DNA of 30,405 bases from JBEICQ01 sp046297395 (lineage in GTDB: Bacteria; Bacteroidota; Bacteroidia; UBA4408), in assembly GCA_046297395.1 (NCBI GenBank), contig JBKCNM010000024.1, positions 1 to 30,405 of the forward strand, in the 5' to 3' direction. A program made the translations under genes and the position numbers. This document shows positions 22,646-30,405 of the stretch, piece after piece. Under the pieces are notes generated by a model. The model did no database searches and was not told the origin of the DNA. It saw only the letters and a program-made list of their open reading frames with translations. Each line of letters opens with the position of its first letter. The stretch's first letter is position 1.

Positions 22646-24454
22646 TTAGTGAGCCTCTTCTCCGGCCGCAAGTGGAACGGTTTGAGGAACAAAATCTTCT
22701 TCTTTATCCGGCTTGCTGTAATCGTAAGGCCAGCGATGTACCTCAGGCAAGGCGCCGGGCCAGTTGCCATGCAAATGCTCAACCGGTGCGGACCACTCAA
22801 GGGTATTGGAACGCCATGGGTTCTGACTGGCTTTTTTGCCACGGAACATGCTATAAAAAAAGTTGAATAAAAATACCCCTTGTGCAAGGGCAGACATGAT
22901 GGCAAAACTTGTAATCACCACATTAATGTCTTTCAGGCTATCGAACATCGGAAAAGCATCATAGGCATAATACCTTCGGGGAGCACCGGCCAGGCCGACA
23001 AAGTGCATGGGGAAAAATACTCCAAACACCCCTACGAAAGTGAACCAGAAATGAATGTATCCGAGTTTGTTGTTCATCATTCTGCCATATAATCTGGGGA
23101 ACCAATGATATACTCCACAGAACATACCGAAGATAGCAGAAGCACCCATTACGATATGAAAGTGTGCCACTACAAAATAGGTATCATGCACATTGATATC
23201 AAGTGCTGAGTCGGCAAGGATAATACCTGTTACCCCACCTGTAACGAAAGTGGAAACCAAGCCCACTGCAAAAAGCATTGCAGGCGAAAAGATGGCGTTG
23301 CCTTTCCAGAGTGTGGTGATGTAGTTAAATGCTTTTACTGCCGAAGGAATGGCAATCAAGAGGGTTGTAAACACAAACACCGATCCAAGGAAAGGATTCA
23401 TACCGGTAATGAACATATGGTGTCCCCAAACAATGAAAGAAAGGAATCCGATTGCGAGGATGGAACCAATCATTGCACGGTAACCGAAGATAGGCTTGCG
23501 GCTCATGGTAGCTATCACCTCTGAGGTAATTCCAAGAGCTGGCAAAAGAACGATATAAACCTCAGGGTGACCAAGGAACCAGAACAGGTGCTGGAACAGG
23601 ATTGGACTTCCGCCTGTTTGCTCAAGGGCCTGACCGGAGATATAAATATCAGACAGGTAGAAACTGGTTCCGAAGCTGCGGTCGAAAATCAGCAGGAGCA
23701 CTGCAGAAAAAAGCACCGGAAAAGAGAGTACGCCAAGAATAGCGGTTACCAAAAATGCCCAGATGGTAAGAGGCAGCCTGGTCATGGTCATGCCTTTGGT
23801 TCGAAGGTTAACCACTGTGATAATGTAGTTGAGGGAACCAAGCAGGGAACCCACAATAAACAGCGCCATAGAAACCAGCCACATGGTCATTCCAATACCG
23901 CTACCGGGAATGGCTTCTTCCAAGGCACTCAGGGGAGGATAAATTGTCCAACCTGCAGAAGCGGGTCCGGTCTCGAGAAACAACGAATAGAACATGAGCA
24001 AACTGGACACGAGAAAGAACCAGAACGAAAGCATGTTCAGAAATCCTGAGGCCATGTCGCGTGCGCCAATCTGCAAGGGAATAAGCAGGTTGCTGAAAGT
24101 ACCGCTCAATCCACCTGTAAGCACAAAAAACACCATGATGGTACCATGAATGGTAACCAAAGCCAGGTACATATTGGGATCGAGCACACCTCCGGGAGCC
24201 CACTTACCCAGGAAATATTCCAGGAAAGGGAAACTCTTGCCGGGCCATGCGAGCTGGAGTCGGAAAAAGATAGAAAGCATCATGGCTACTATCCCCATGA
24301 ATACTGCTGTAATCAGAAATTGCTTTGAGATCATCTTGTGATCTGTACTAAAAACATATTTTCTCCAAAACCCCGGTTCGTGGTGGTGGTCTTCGTGGTG
24401 AGCATGGTGACCATCGTGGTGGTCGTGATGTACGGTTGCGTGAGAGGTGCTCAT
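22646..24454 (-). CDS. coxA: Cytochrome c oxidase subunit I, aa3/A1 type
   Basis: The 602-residue protein is predicted to have 12 transmembrane helices. Ligands are complete: His103 (heme a), His296 with cross-linked Tyr300 in GHPEVY (CuB), His345-His346 in WGHHMF (CuB), His431 (heme a3) and His433 (heme a) in VVAHFHIV. Glu298 in HPEVY marks the A1 class, which uses it for proton transfer. It reduces oxygen to water and pumps protons across the inner membrane. The N-terminus has an unusual His-rich tail: 12 His in the first 25 residues. It is the last gene of the act-cox operon, 25 bases after coxB, followed by a strong terminator. Confidence 0.97.
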   Translation of the reverse strand: MSTSHATVHHDHHDGHHAHHEDHHHEPGFWRKYVFSTDHKMISKQFLITAVFMGIVAMMLSIFFRLQLAWPGKSFPFLEYFLGKWAPGGVLDPNMYLALVTIHGTIMVFFVLTGGLSGTFSNLLIPLQIGARDMASGFLNMLSFWFFLVSSLLMFYSLFLETGPASAGWTIYPPLSALEEAIPGSGIGMTMWLVSMALFIVGSLLGSLNYIITVVNLRTKGMTMTRLPLTIWAFLVTAILGVLSFPVLFSAVLLLIFDRSFGTSFYLSDIYISGQALEQTGGSPILFQHLFWFLGHPEVYIVLLPALGITSEVIATMSRKPIFGYRAMIGSILAIGFLSFIVWGHHMFITGMNPFLGSVFVFTTLLIAIPSAVKAFNYITTLWKGNAIFSPAMLFAVGLVSTFVTGGVTGIILADSALDINVHDTYFVVAHFHIVMGASAIFGMFCGVYHWFPRLYGRMMNNKLGYIHFWFTFVGVFGVFFPMHFVGLAGAPRRYYAYDAFPMFDSLKDINVVITSFAIMSALAQGVFLFNFFYSMFRGKKASQNPWRSNTLEWSAPVEHLHGNWPGALPEVHRWPYDYSKPDKEEDFVPQTVPLAAGEEAH

Positions 24455-24479
24455 ATGGATTGGTTCTTTAATTCCTTAA

Positions 24480-25508
24480 TTATTTCAGTGCCATTTTAGG
24501 CTTGGTGGTATCGGCAGGGGCAGCGGGTGCAGCAGGAGTATCTTTGGCTGCAAACTCTTTTTGCTTGGACAGCCAAGCATTATATTCCGCTTCGGTTTCA
24601 ACAATGATGTTCATTTGCATATTGAAGTGTGAGGCACCACAAATTTTATTGCACAGCAGCACATAGTCAAACTTTTCATTGTTCAGCTTCTTGCGCATCT
24701 CTGCCGTTGTGATGGTAGGCTTAAAGTGAAATTGTGTTTCCATGCCGGGCACGCAATTCATCTGTGCACGGAAGTGAGGCATGTAGGCTGAATGAATCAC
24801 ATCTCGCGAGCGGAATGAGAAATGAGCCTCTTTGCCCACAGGAAGGTGAAACTCTCCCTTGGTAAGAATATCATCTGAAGAGGCAGGATCGTTCTTGTCC
24901 AATGCAAGAGGATTTTCGTCGGTAATCAGTTTGTAATTGGTGGCGCCCAATTTGTTGTCCTTTCCAGCATAACGAGCAGTCCAGTCAAATTGTTTAGCAT
25001 AGAGTTCAATTATTACTCCGTTTTTCGATTCAACAGGGCCTGTGATATCTGTCCACACTTTGAGACCGTAGATTATAATGACGCTCAGGAAGATGGCGGG
25101 AATGATGGTCCAGATCAATTCCAGTTTGGTGCTGTGTGCAAAAAAAGTGGCACGGTTTCCTTTTTTAAAGTAATACTTAGAGGCAAAGTAGAAGAGCACC
25201 ATGTTCACCACCACAAACACAAGGATGACAATCCACATGTTGAAGTCCCACAAAGTATCAATTTCAACACCATGTTCAGAGGCGGACTCGGGAAGGATGG
25301 TGTGGCTGTATTCTTTGATTTGCCATACAAAAAAACCAAGGATGAAGATGAGCATGCCCATCATCATGCGGGCGTTAAAACGATTGTCTTTATCGGTTAC
25401 CTGCTCTTCGGGAGCACCTTTGAGCGTGGATGAGAGTTGCACCACATTGGCAAGTTGTGCAAAGGCGTAAATTCCTAAACCGATGATAAGAATAATGAAG
25501 TATGTCAT
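24480..25508 (-). CDS. coxB: Cytochrome c oxidase subunit II (CuA subunit)
   Basis: The 342 residues include a cupredoxin CuA domain with His239, Cys286, Cys290, His294 and Met297 in LLCNKICGASHFNM. Four hydrophobic segments are seen (about 1-25, 48-65, 88-110, 129-150) where the classical subunit II has two. The Glu found between the CuA cysteines in mitochondrial and Paracoccus enzymes is replaced by Lys288; its carbonyl can still bind copper. The C-terminus is an Ala/Pro linker tail (about 320-342) without a CXXCH heme domain, so this is aa3 rather than caa3. It takes electrons from a cytochrome c, perhaps ActE of the adjacent complex, and passes them to coxA. Confidence 0.95.
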   Translation of the reverse strand: MTYFIILIIGLGIYAFAQLANVVQLSSTLKGAPEEQVTDKDNRFNARMMMGMLIFILGFFVWQIKEYSHTILPESASEHGVEIDTLWDFNMWIVILVFVVVNMVLFYFASKYYFKKGNRATFFAHSTKLELIWTIIPAIFLSVIIIYGLKVWTDITGPVESKNGVIIELYAKQFDWTARYAGKDNKLGATNYKLITDENPLALDKNDPASSDDILTKGEFHLPVGKEAHFSFRSRDVIHSAYMPHFRAQMNCVPGMETQFHFKPTITTAEMRKKLNNEKFDYVLLCNKICGASHFNMQMNIIVETEAEYNAWLSKQKEFAAKDTPAAPAAPADTTKPKMALK

Positions 25509-25528
25509 GTTCGTGTGTCTTTTTCGTT

Positions 25529-26713
25529 TTAGATATGATGATGCAATGATTCAACCATCATCGGGTGATTTTCCGGAAGTGTTTTTGCCTTGGAAAGTGC
25601 GTTGAAGGTTACATACAGGAATAAACCGGTAAAGAAGCAAGTTGTTCCAATTTCCATGATGCCGAATCCAGCTTCTTCTCCAACAGTACCTGGCATAACC
25701 ATAAGGTAAACATCCAGCCAGTGACCGATGAGCATGATGCTGCCGATGAATGCCAGCAATCCTGCCTTTCTTTTGGCATCGCGGGTCATGAGGATAAGGA
25801 AGGGACAAAAGAAATTGATAAGTAAATTGGCGATAAACACCGGACGAAAATATCCGTGACGCGGAATATAGTAAGCCACTTCTTCAGGGAGGTTCGCATA
25901 CCAAATAAGCATGAACTGGGCAAACCACAGGTAGGTCCAGAACACACTGAAGGCAAACATAAACTTACCCAAGTCATGGATATGGTTTTCGTTTACATTG
26001 CTCAAATATCCTTTCCCTTTCAGGTAGAGGGTAATCATGGTAATCACCGTAAGGCTGCTCACAAACATACCTGCAAAAGTATACCAGCCAAACAGGGTTG
26101 AAAACCAGTGAGCATCAATACTCATAAGGATATCCCAGGCAGAGGTTGATGAAGAAACAGCAAACAAGACCAGAAAAATAGCAGACCATTTGCGCATCTT
26201 GAAGTAAGATTCTGTCCCTCCGATTTCATCTTCTCTGAGAGATTCGCGACGCATCAAGATAGCAAAGCCTGACCAAATGATGGCATAAACCAAGAGGCGT
26301 ATGGTATAGAAAGTCATGTTAAGGTATCCACTCTTTCCTGCAAGGATAGGATCGTAGTGGTGACCACCTTCTTCGTAATTTTCAGGATGGGTCCAGTCAT
26401 ACAGGTGGTGATGACCCACGAGAAAAATCAGCACCATAAAAACCGTGGCAAACGGAAGATATTGACCCATGGCCATGAGTACGCGTTTAATCTGTGCGCT
26501 CCATCCAACCTCAGCCACATATTGCACGGCCAAGAAAAATGTTGCACCCAGGGCGATGGCCATCAGATAAAAGTTACTGAGTAAAAGATTTGCCCAAGCA
26601 CGCTCCGTGTGCCCTGTAGCAAATCCGTAGATGATGGAGAGTAAACCTACTCCAATCAGCACGAAGGCTGAAGTTTTGTTGCCCTTTGATATTTCGTAAG
26701 GTTTATTTGTCAT
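25529..26713 (-). CDS. actF: Alternative complex III membrane subunit ActF
   Basis: The 394 residues form about 10 transmembrane helices and match the NrfD-related second quinone-subunit family of alternative complex III. Characteristic segments are HHHLYDWTHPENYEEGGHHYDP (split here by region, residues about 101-122) and SSSTSAWDILMSIDAHWFSTLFGWY (about 187-211). ActF pairs with ActC in the inner membrane as part of the quinol-oxidising, proton-translocating core. The C-terminal tail ends in a short His run. It sits 12 bases after actE and 20 before coxB, inside the operon. Function is by family; ActF itself is not known to bind quinone. Confidence 0.93.
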   Translation of the reverse strand: MTNKPYEISKGNKTSAFVLIGVGLLSIIYGFATGHTERAWANLLLSNFYLMAIALGATFFLAVQYVAEVGWSAQIKRVLMAMGQYLPFATVFMVLIFLVGHHHLYDWTHPENYEEGGHHYDPILAGKSGYLNMTFYTIRLLVYAIIWSGFAILMRRESLREDEIGGTESYFKMRKWSAIFLVLFAVSSSTSAWDILMSIDAHWFSTLFGWYTFAGMFVSSLTVITMITLYLKGKGYLSNVNENHIHDLGKFMFAFSVFWTYLWFAQFMLIWYANLPEEVAYYIPRHGYFRPVFIANLLINFFCPFLILMTRDAKRKAGLLAFIGSIMLIGHWLDVYLMVMPGTVGEEAGFGIMEIGTTCFFTGLFLYVTFNALSKAKTLPENHPMMVESLHHHI

Positions 26714-26725
26714 ACGGCACTTGGC

Positions 26726-27379
26726 TTAAATTTTTTTGCTTGATTTTGCTGATGCAGTTTTACTGGTGTCGGAAGCTGCTGCGGTGGTTCCTTTTGTTTT
26801 GGCATCGATGAGCGATTGTACATAGTGTACCACTTTCCATCGTTCGGTTTTGGTAAGCTGTGAAGCGTGTGAACCCATCAGGCCTTTTCCATAGGTAAGC
26901 GTATGAAACATTTTGCCTTGAGTGAGTCCTACTTTTGACCAATAAGTATTAGGTGAAGGAAACTTTCCGTTGGCTACGATACTTCCGTTTCCGTCTCCGG
27001 CATCACCGTGACAGTTCACACAGAACTTACCATAGATTTCTTTTCCATCAGCCAAATTGGAAGAATCAGGCGGTAAAGGGTTTTTAAGTTCTTTCCCTGC
27101 GGCTTCGTATCCTTCCGGAGTTTCAGGATAGGGATATTTCAGCACATCAATACTGATGGGTGAGTTTGGAAATGCACCTTGAGAAACAGTTCCTTCCACC
27201 GGTGGACGGGCCTGAAGACTGTCGTCGAACAAGGGATTTAACTCATAAGGTTTGTATGCCTCAGAATAGTACATGTCGGGCATGAATTCAGTTCCGGGGC
27301 TATTTTTATCTTTTTTTCCGCATGACGCCAGCATAATCACTGAGCCAAGTAAGAGGAAATGCTTGATATGGTTTTTCAT
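26726..27379 (-). CDS. actE: Alternative complex III monoheme cytochrome c ActE, lipoprotein
   Basis: The 217 residues begin with a lipoprotein signal (LLLGSVIMLASC; lipidated Cys20). A class I cytochrome c domain lies at about 105-195. Its heme site is CVNCH (Cys120, Cys123, His124), and Met168 in KGLMGSHASQ is the likely sixth ligand. In known ACIII structures ActE is anchored on the periplasmic side and relays electrons from the ActA hemes onwards; here it probably hands them to the CuA subunit encoded two genes on. The C-terminus is a low-complexity Thr/Ala/Ser/Lys tail. It is tightly packed in the operon: 17 bases after actD and 12 before actF. Confidence 0.94.
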   Translation of the reverse strand: MKNHIKHFLLLGSVIMLASCGKKDKNSPGTEFMPDMYYSEAYKPYELNPLFDDSLQARPPVEGTVSQGAFPNSPISIDVLKYPYPETPEGYEAAGKELKNPLPPDSSNLADGKEIYGKFCVNCHGDAGDGNGSIVANGKFPSPNTYWSKVGLTQGKMFHTLTYGKGLMGSHASQLTKTERWKVVHYVQSLIDAKTKGTTAAASDTSKTASAKSSKKI

Positions 27380-27396
27380 GTGCTGCTGCGGTGTAA

Positions 27397-27921
27397 TTAT
27401 TTTCCGTATTCTTTTACTTCTTCAGCGCCGGCTTCTTTGAGCATGCTTGTTGCATGGGCCACAGATGCTTCGTCGCTCACCTCTACTTTCATGATGATTT
27501 TATCGTCTGTCATTCTCACATCAGGCGTGTAAGCTGAGACGCCCGGCAATAATTTGCTGCGCAGGTAAAAGGTGATGACCATACCATGAGCGGCACAAAA
27601 GATGGTAGATTCAAAAATAATAGGCACAAAAGCGGGTAGATTTTTATAAAAGAAAAAATTGGGCTTCCCGCCAATGTTCATTGGCCAGTCGGAGATATTC
27701 ATGTACCAGGTCATGAGAATGGCAAGGCTGCAACCTGTCATCCCATACAGAAAGGAACAGATGGATATACGGGTGCGCTCAAGCCCCAAAGCATGATCCA
27801 TGCCGTGGATGGGAAATGGGCTGATAACATCTCGCACCTTTACGCCTTTGGCGCGCAGGTGAGAAATGCTGTGCATGACTTTTTCTTCGTCGCTGAAAAT
27901 TCCGAAAATGAATTTGCTCAT
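27397..27921 (-). CDS. actD: Alternative complex III subunit ActD (DUF3341)
   Basis: The 174-residue protein has the DUF3341 layout. A soluble N-terminal domain begins with FIFGIFSDEEKVMHSISHLR and has SPFPIHGMDHALGLERTRI (about 38-56). Two transmembrane helices follow (about 57-75 and 96-118), then a soluble C-terminal ferredoxin-like section ending EAGAEEVKEYG. ActD stabilises the complex and carries no cofactor. Its position between actC and actE, with 15- and 17-base gaps, is the standard ACIII gene order. Confidence 0.93.
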   Translation of the reverse strand: MSKFIFGIFSDEEKVMHSISHLRAKGVKVRDVISPFPIHGMDHALGLERTRISICSFLYGMTGCSLAILMTWYMNISDWPMNIGGKPNFFFYKNLPAFVPIIFESTIFCAAHGMVITFYLRSKLLPGVSAYTPDVRMTDDKIIMKVEVSDEASVAHATSMLKEAGAEEVKEYGK

Positions 27922-27936
27922 ATCCTGTTGGGTATC

Positions 27937-29358
27937 TTAGTGTGAAACAACTGATGCGTGTGATGAACCGTGTGATGCTGCATGTTTGTGGTTTTCACGG
28001 TGAGCCTGCAAAGAGGATGTTCTCACAATGGTCTTTAACTCACTCATGGCAATAACCGGGAAAAACTTGGTGAACAGTAGGAAGAGGGTGAAAAACAATC
28101 CCAGCGATCCGAGGTAAATACCTACTTCTACCCAGGTGGGGTGGTACATGCTCCACTGGGCAGGTATATAAGCCCTGTGTAAGGAAGTAACAATGATTAC
28201 AAATCGCTCAAACCACATACCGATGTTCACCACAATAGACATGATGAAAGTAAAGGGTACATTGGTGCGCAACTTCTTAAACCAAAAGAGCTGTGGAGAG
28301 ATTACATTGCATGACATCATTGCCCAGTAAGCCCACCAGTAGGGACCGGTAGCACGATTGATAAAGGCGTATGATTCATATTCCACACCTGAATACCAGG
28401 CAATGAAGAATTCTGTGATATATGCGATACCAACAATCGAACCTGTAACCATGATGATGCGATTCATCATGTCAATATGCAGGGTGGTGATATACTCCTC
28501 CAGTTTCATCACTTTGCGGGTAATAATCAGAAGGGTTTGCACCATAGCAAAACCTGAGAAGATAGCCCCTGCCACAAAATAGGGTGGGAAAATGGTGGTG
28601 TGCCAACCGGGAATCACAGAGGTGGCAAAGTCAAAGGATACAATGGTATGCACAGATAGTACCAGTGGCGTGCTCATTCCGGCAAGCACCAGAGAAACCT
28701 CTTCAAATCGCTGCCAGTTTTTTGCTGTACCTACCCATCCGAAGCTGAGTAAACCATACCAGAACTTGCGCTGTGGTGTTTTGGCCCTGTCGCGAATGGC
28801 GGCAAAATCCGGAATAAGACCGGTATACCAAAAAACAAGTGAAACAGTGAAATAAGTTGTTACCGCAAAGGTATCCCAGATAAGGGGGGAGTTGAAGTTC
28901 ACCCAAAGGGAACCAAACTGATTGGGAAGAGGCAGAAGCCAATATGGCAACCAAGGACGACCGATGTGGGTAAGTAGGAAAGAGGCAGCGCAGATAACGG
29001 CGAAGATGGTCATGGCTTCTGAAGCGCGGTTGATGGACAAACGCCATTTCTGACGAAACAGGAGCAATACTGCAGAGATGAGCGTACCTGCGTGACCAAT
29101 ACCCACCCACCAAACGAAGTTGGTGATATCCCATCCCCAATCTACCACATTGTTGATGCCCCAGGCACCAAGTCCTACCCCTATGGTATAACAAACGCAT
29201 ACCACCCACCAAAGCAGGCAGGCAGCGGAGAGGATGAACACAAACCACCATGATTTGGTAGGCTTGGATTCAATGGGACGACATATGTCCTCAGTGATGT
29301 CGTGTAGGGATTTATTTCCCAGGATGAGCGGTTCTCTGATGAGTGCTTCGTGTTGCAT
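27937..29358 (-). CDS. actC: Alternative complex III quinol-binding membrane subunit ActC (NrfD/PsrC-like)
   Basis: The 473 residues start with a short cytoplasmic segment, IREPLILGNKSLHDITEDI, and continue with about 10 transmembrane helices of the NrfD/PsrC fold. Conserved pieces include GINNVVDWGWDITNFVWWVG (about 69-88), the HTIVSFDFATSVIPGWHTTIFPP region (split here, about 235-257) and later MWFERFVII. ActC holds the quinol site next to the ActB iron-sulfur clusters and probably takes part in proton translocation. The C-terminus is His/Ser-rich (HKHAASHGSSH). It lies between actB (31-base gap) and actD. Confidence 0.95.
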   Translation of the reverse strand: MQHEALIREPLILGNKSLHDITEDICRPIESKPTKSWWFVFILSAACLLWWVVCVCYTIGVGLGAWGINNVVDWGWDITNFVWWVGIGHAGTLISAVLLLFRQKWRLSINRASEAMTIFAVICAASFLLTHIGRPWLPYWLLPLPNQFGSLWVNFNSPLIWDTFAVTTYFTVSLVFWYTGLIPDFAAIRDRAKTPQRKFWYGLLSFGWVGTAKNWQRFEEVSLVLAGMSTPLVLSVHTIVSFDFATSVIPGWHTTIFPPYFVAGAIFSGFAMVQTLLIITRKVMKLEEYITTLHIDMMNRIIMVTGSIVGIAYITEFFIAWYSGVEYESYAFINRATGPYWWAYWAMMSCNVISPQLFWFKKLRTNVPFTFIMSIVVNIGMWFERFVIIVTSLHRAYIPAQWSMYHPTWVEVGIYLGSLGLFFTLFLLFTKFFPVIAMSELKTIVRTSSLQAHRENHKHAASHGSSHASVVSH

Positions 29359-29389
29359 AGAATCTTTTTCTTATTCGGATGGATATGGC

Positions 29390-30405
29390 TTAGGAATGAT
29401 GATGGTTTCCGGCAGCGCCTTCCTTGTTTCTGATTTTTGTTTGGTAAAATACGCTTGGCTTGGTATCAAGTTCCTCAAGCATCAGGTAGGTTCTTTCTTC
29501 CTTCTTGAGTTTAGAAACGGTTGATTGCGCATCATTGCCATCTCCAAAAGTGATTGCCTGGGTGGGGCAAGACTGGGCACAAGCAGTATTGATTTCTCCA
29601 TCTCTGAGCTTGCGGCCTTCACGCTTGGCAGTGAGCTTGCCTTCCTGGATGCGTTGCACGCACATGGAGCATTTTTCCATCACACCTCTTGAACGAACGG
29701 TTACATCAGGGTTGAGTACCATTTTGCCCAAGTCGCTGTTCTGGTTGAAATCGAATTTGGGATTGTTGTTTAAACGGAACCAGTTGAAGCGGCGTACTTT
29801 GTAAGGACAGTTGTTGGCACAATATTTTGTCCCTACACAACGGTTGTAGGTCATTTGGTTGAGACCTTCGCTGCTGTGGGTGGTAGCAAGCACCGGACAT
29901 ACGGTTTCGCAGGGTGCATGGTTGCAATGCATACACATCACCGGCTGGAACATTACCTCAGGATTTTCGGAGGGAACTTCCATTTCCTGATACATGTCAA
30001 TACTTCCCTTTTTTCCTTTGCTGTTTTCTTTGGTGGTATCGCTGGAATAGTAACGATCGATGCGAATCCAGTGCATTTCGCGGGATTTGCGCACCTCATC
30101 TTTACCAACCACAGGCACATTGTTTTCTGCCTGGCAACTAACAATACAATTGCCGCAACCAATACAAGAATTTAAATCGATGGAAAGATTCCACCAGTGA
30201 CCCGGGCGATCAAAATCCGGAAACTTTTTTGTGGCCCACAAGTCAAGTTGTTCAGCAGTTTTTTCAACATGCTTTCCATTCTCCTTTACCTTGAAGGTTT
30301 CTTTTTCGTTTCCAGCCCTGCGGTCTTTTTGCCATTCTGCAAGTGTAGATTCTTTCACCATGTGGCGACCCATGAGCGTATGATGCGTTTGGGTGGAGGC
30401 CAGCA
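29390..30405 (-). CDS. actB: Alternative complex III iron-sulfur subunit ActB (C-terminal part; cut by window edge)
   Basis: The frame stays open to the window edge. Codons beyond the internal ATG at 30373 read LASTQTHHTL, as expected inside ActB, so that ATG is not the gene start. ActB is usually about 1000 residues, with a cofactor-free molybdopterin-like N-terminal part that lies outside this window. The visible 338 codons hold the ferredoxin-like domain. Its Cys motifs are CIGCGNCIVSCQ, CMHCNHAPCETVCP, CVGTKYCANNCPY and CSMC followed by CAQSCP, enough for four clusters (three 4Fe-4S and one 3Fe-4S in known ACIII). It passes electrons from quinol at ActC towards the hemes. actA, normally upstream, should lie beyond the edge. 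Confidence 0.95.
   Translation of the reverse strand, partial: LASTQTHHTLMGRHMVKESTLAEWQKDRRAGNEKETFKVKENGKHVEKTAEQLDLWATKKFPDFDRPGHWWNLSIDLNSCIGCGNCIVSCQAENNVPVVGKDEVRKSREMHWIRIDRYYSSDTTKENSKGKKGSIDMYQEMEVPSENPEVMFQPVMCMHCNHAPCETVCPVLATTHSSEGLNQMTYNRCVGTKYCANNCPYKVRRFNWFRLNNNPKFDFNQNSDLGKMVLNPDVTVRSRGVMEKCSMCVQRIQEGKLTAKREGRKLRDGEINTACAQSCPTQAITFGDGNDAQSTVSKLKKEERTYLMLEELDTKPSVFYQTKIRNKEGAAGNHHHS

Noticed and set aside
23567..24049. 160-codon plus-strand frame rich in Lys, Glu, Gln and His
   Set aside because: Antisense to the coxA membrane core; its odd composition follows from codons of hydrophobic residues on the other strand.
28703..29251. 182-codon minus-strand frame overlapping actC
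   Set aside because: Alternative frame of the actC coding sequence, without signal or conserved motifs.
30371..30373. ATG at 30373 as the start of a short iron-sulfur protein
   Set aside because: The reading frame stays open upstream to the window edge with ActB-like residues, so it is an internal Met of a larger protein.

Overview
The window looks like chromosomal DNA of an aerobic Bacteroidota bacterium (Chitinophagales/Sphingobacteriales-like). I infer this from four things: an alternative complex III operon fused to an A1-type cytochrome oxidase, Bacteroidota-only families (DUF6268 barrel, DUF2147, Ig-like lipoprotein, S9B dipeptidyl peptidase), promoters of the form TTTG-N17-19-TAnnTTTG, and weak Shine-Dalgarno signals. 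No rRNA, CRISPR array, insertion sequence, integrase or phage gene was seen. About 26 protein genes and one tRNA fill the window.

Layout. 1-438 is a gene-free leader. 439-2945 holds a secreted dipeptidyl peptidase IV whose stop overlaps the start of a fluoride channel gene. 3024-3101 is tRNA-Val(TAC) with a near-ideal promoter and a terminator. 3330-5526 (minus) holds peptidase T and a membrane-anchored coiled-coil protein. 5586-8402 (plus) is a compact run: a ComF-type phosphoribosyltransferase, free methionine-R-sulfoxide reductase and an Ig-like lipoprotein. 8638-9636 (minus) is a PAS protein ending in an H-box with no ATPase domain. 9717-10553 is an alpha/beta hydrolase, convergent with CTP synthase (pyrG, minus). 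12429-13963 holds a DUF2147 protein and a DUF6268 outer-membrane barrel.

14147-15280 (minus) is a lone, visibly AT-rich AAA/ATPase_2 gene in a gene-poor pocket. Two identical 11-bp palindromes lie on its promoter, and its predicted transcript is leaderless. This is the most accessory-looking spot in the window. It is followed by comM/yifB (minus), a wecB-glycosyltransferase pair (plus), an Xaa-Pro aminopeptidase (plus) and murF (minus).

22646-30405 (minus) is one tightly spaced respiratory operon read right to left: actB (cut by the window edge), actC, actD, actE, actF, coxB, coxA. It ends at a strong intrinsic terminator. Its products should form a quinol:cytochrome c oxidoreductase and an aa3 oxidase that pass electrons from quinol through the ActE heme c (and the ActA hemes expected outside the window) to CuA, heme a and heme a3/CuB. 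Subunit III and heme A synthesis genes do not follow coxA here.

I found no clearly new multi-gene system. The items most worth a second look are the ATPase with its paired palindromes, the hairpin-plus-U-tract elements immediately upstream of the pepT and murF start codons, the oxidase sequence peculiarities (His-rich CoxA N-terminus, Lys in the CuA loop), and repeat/hairpin sequence downstream of the tRNA gene.
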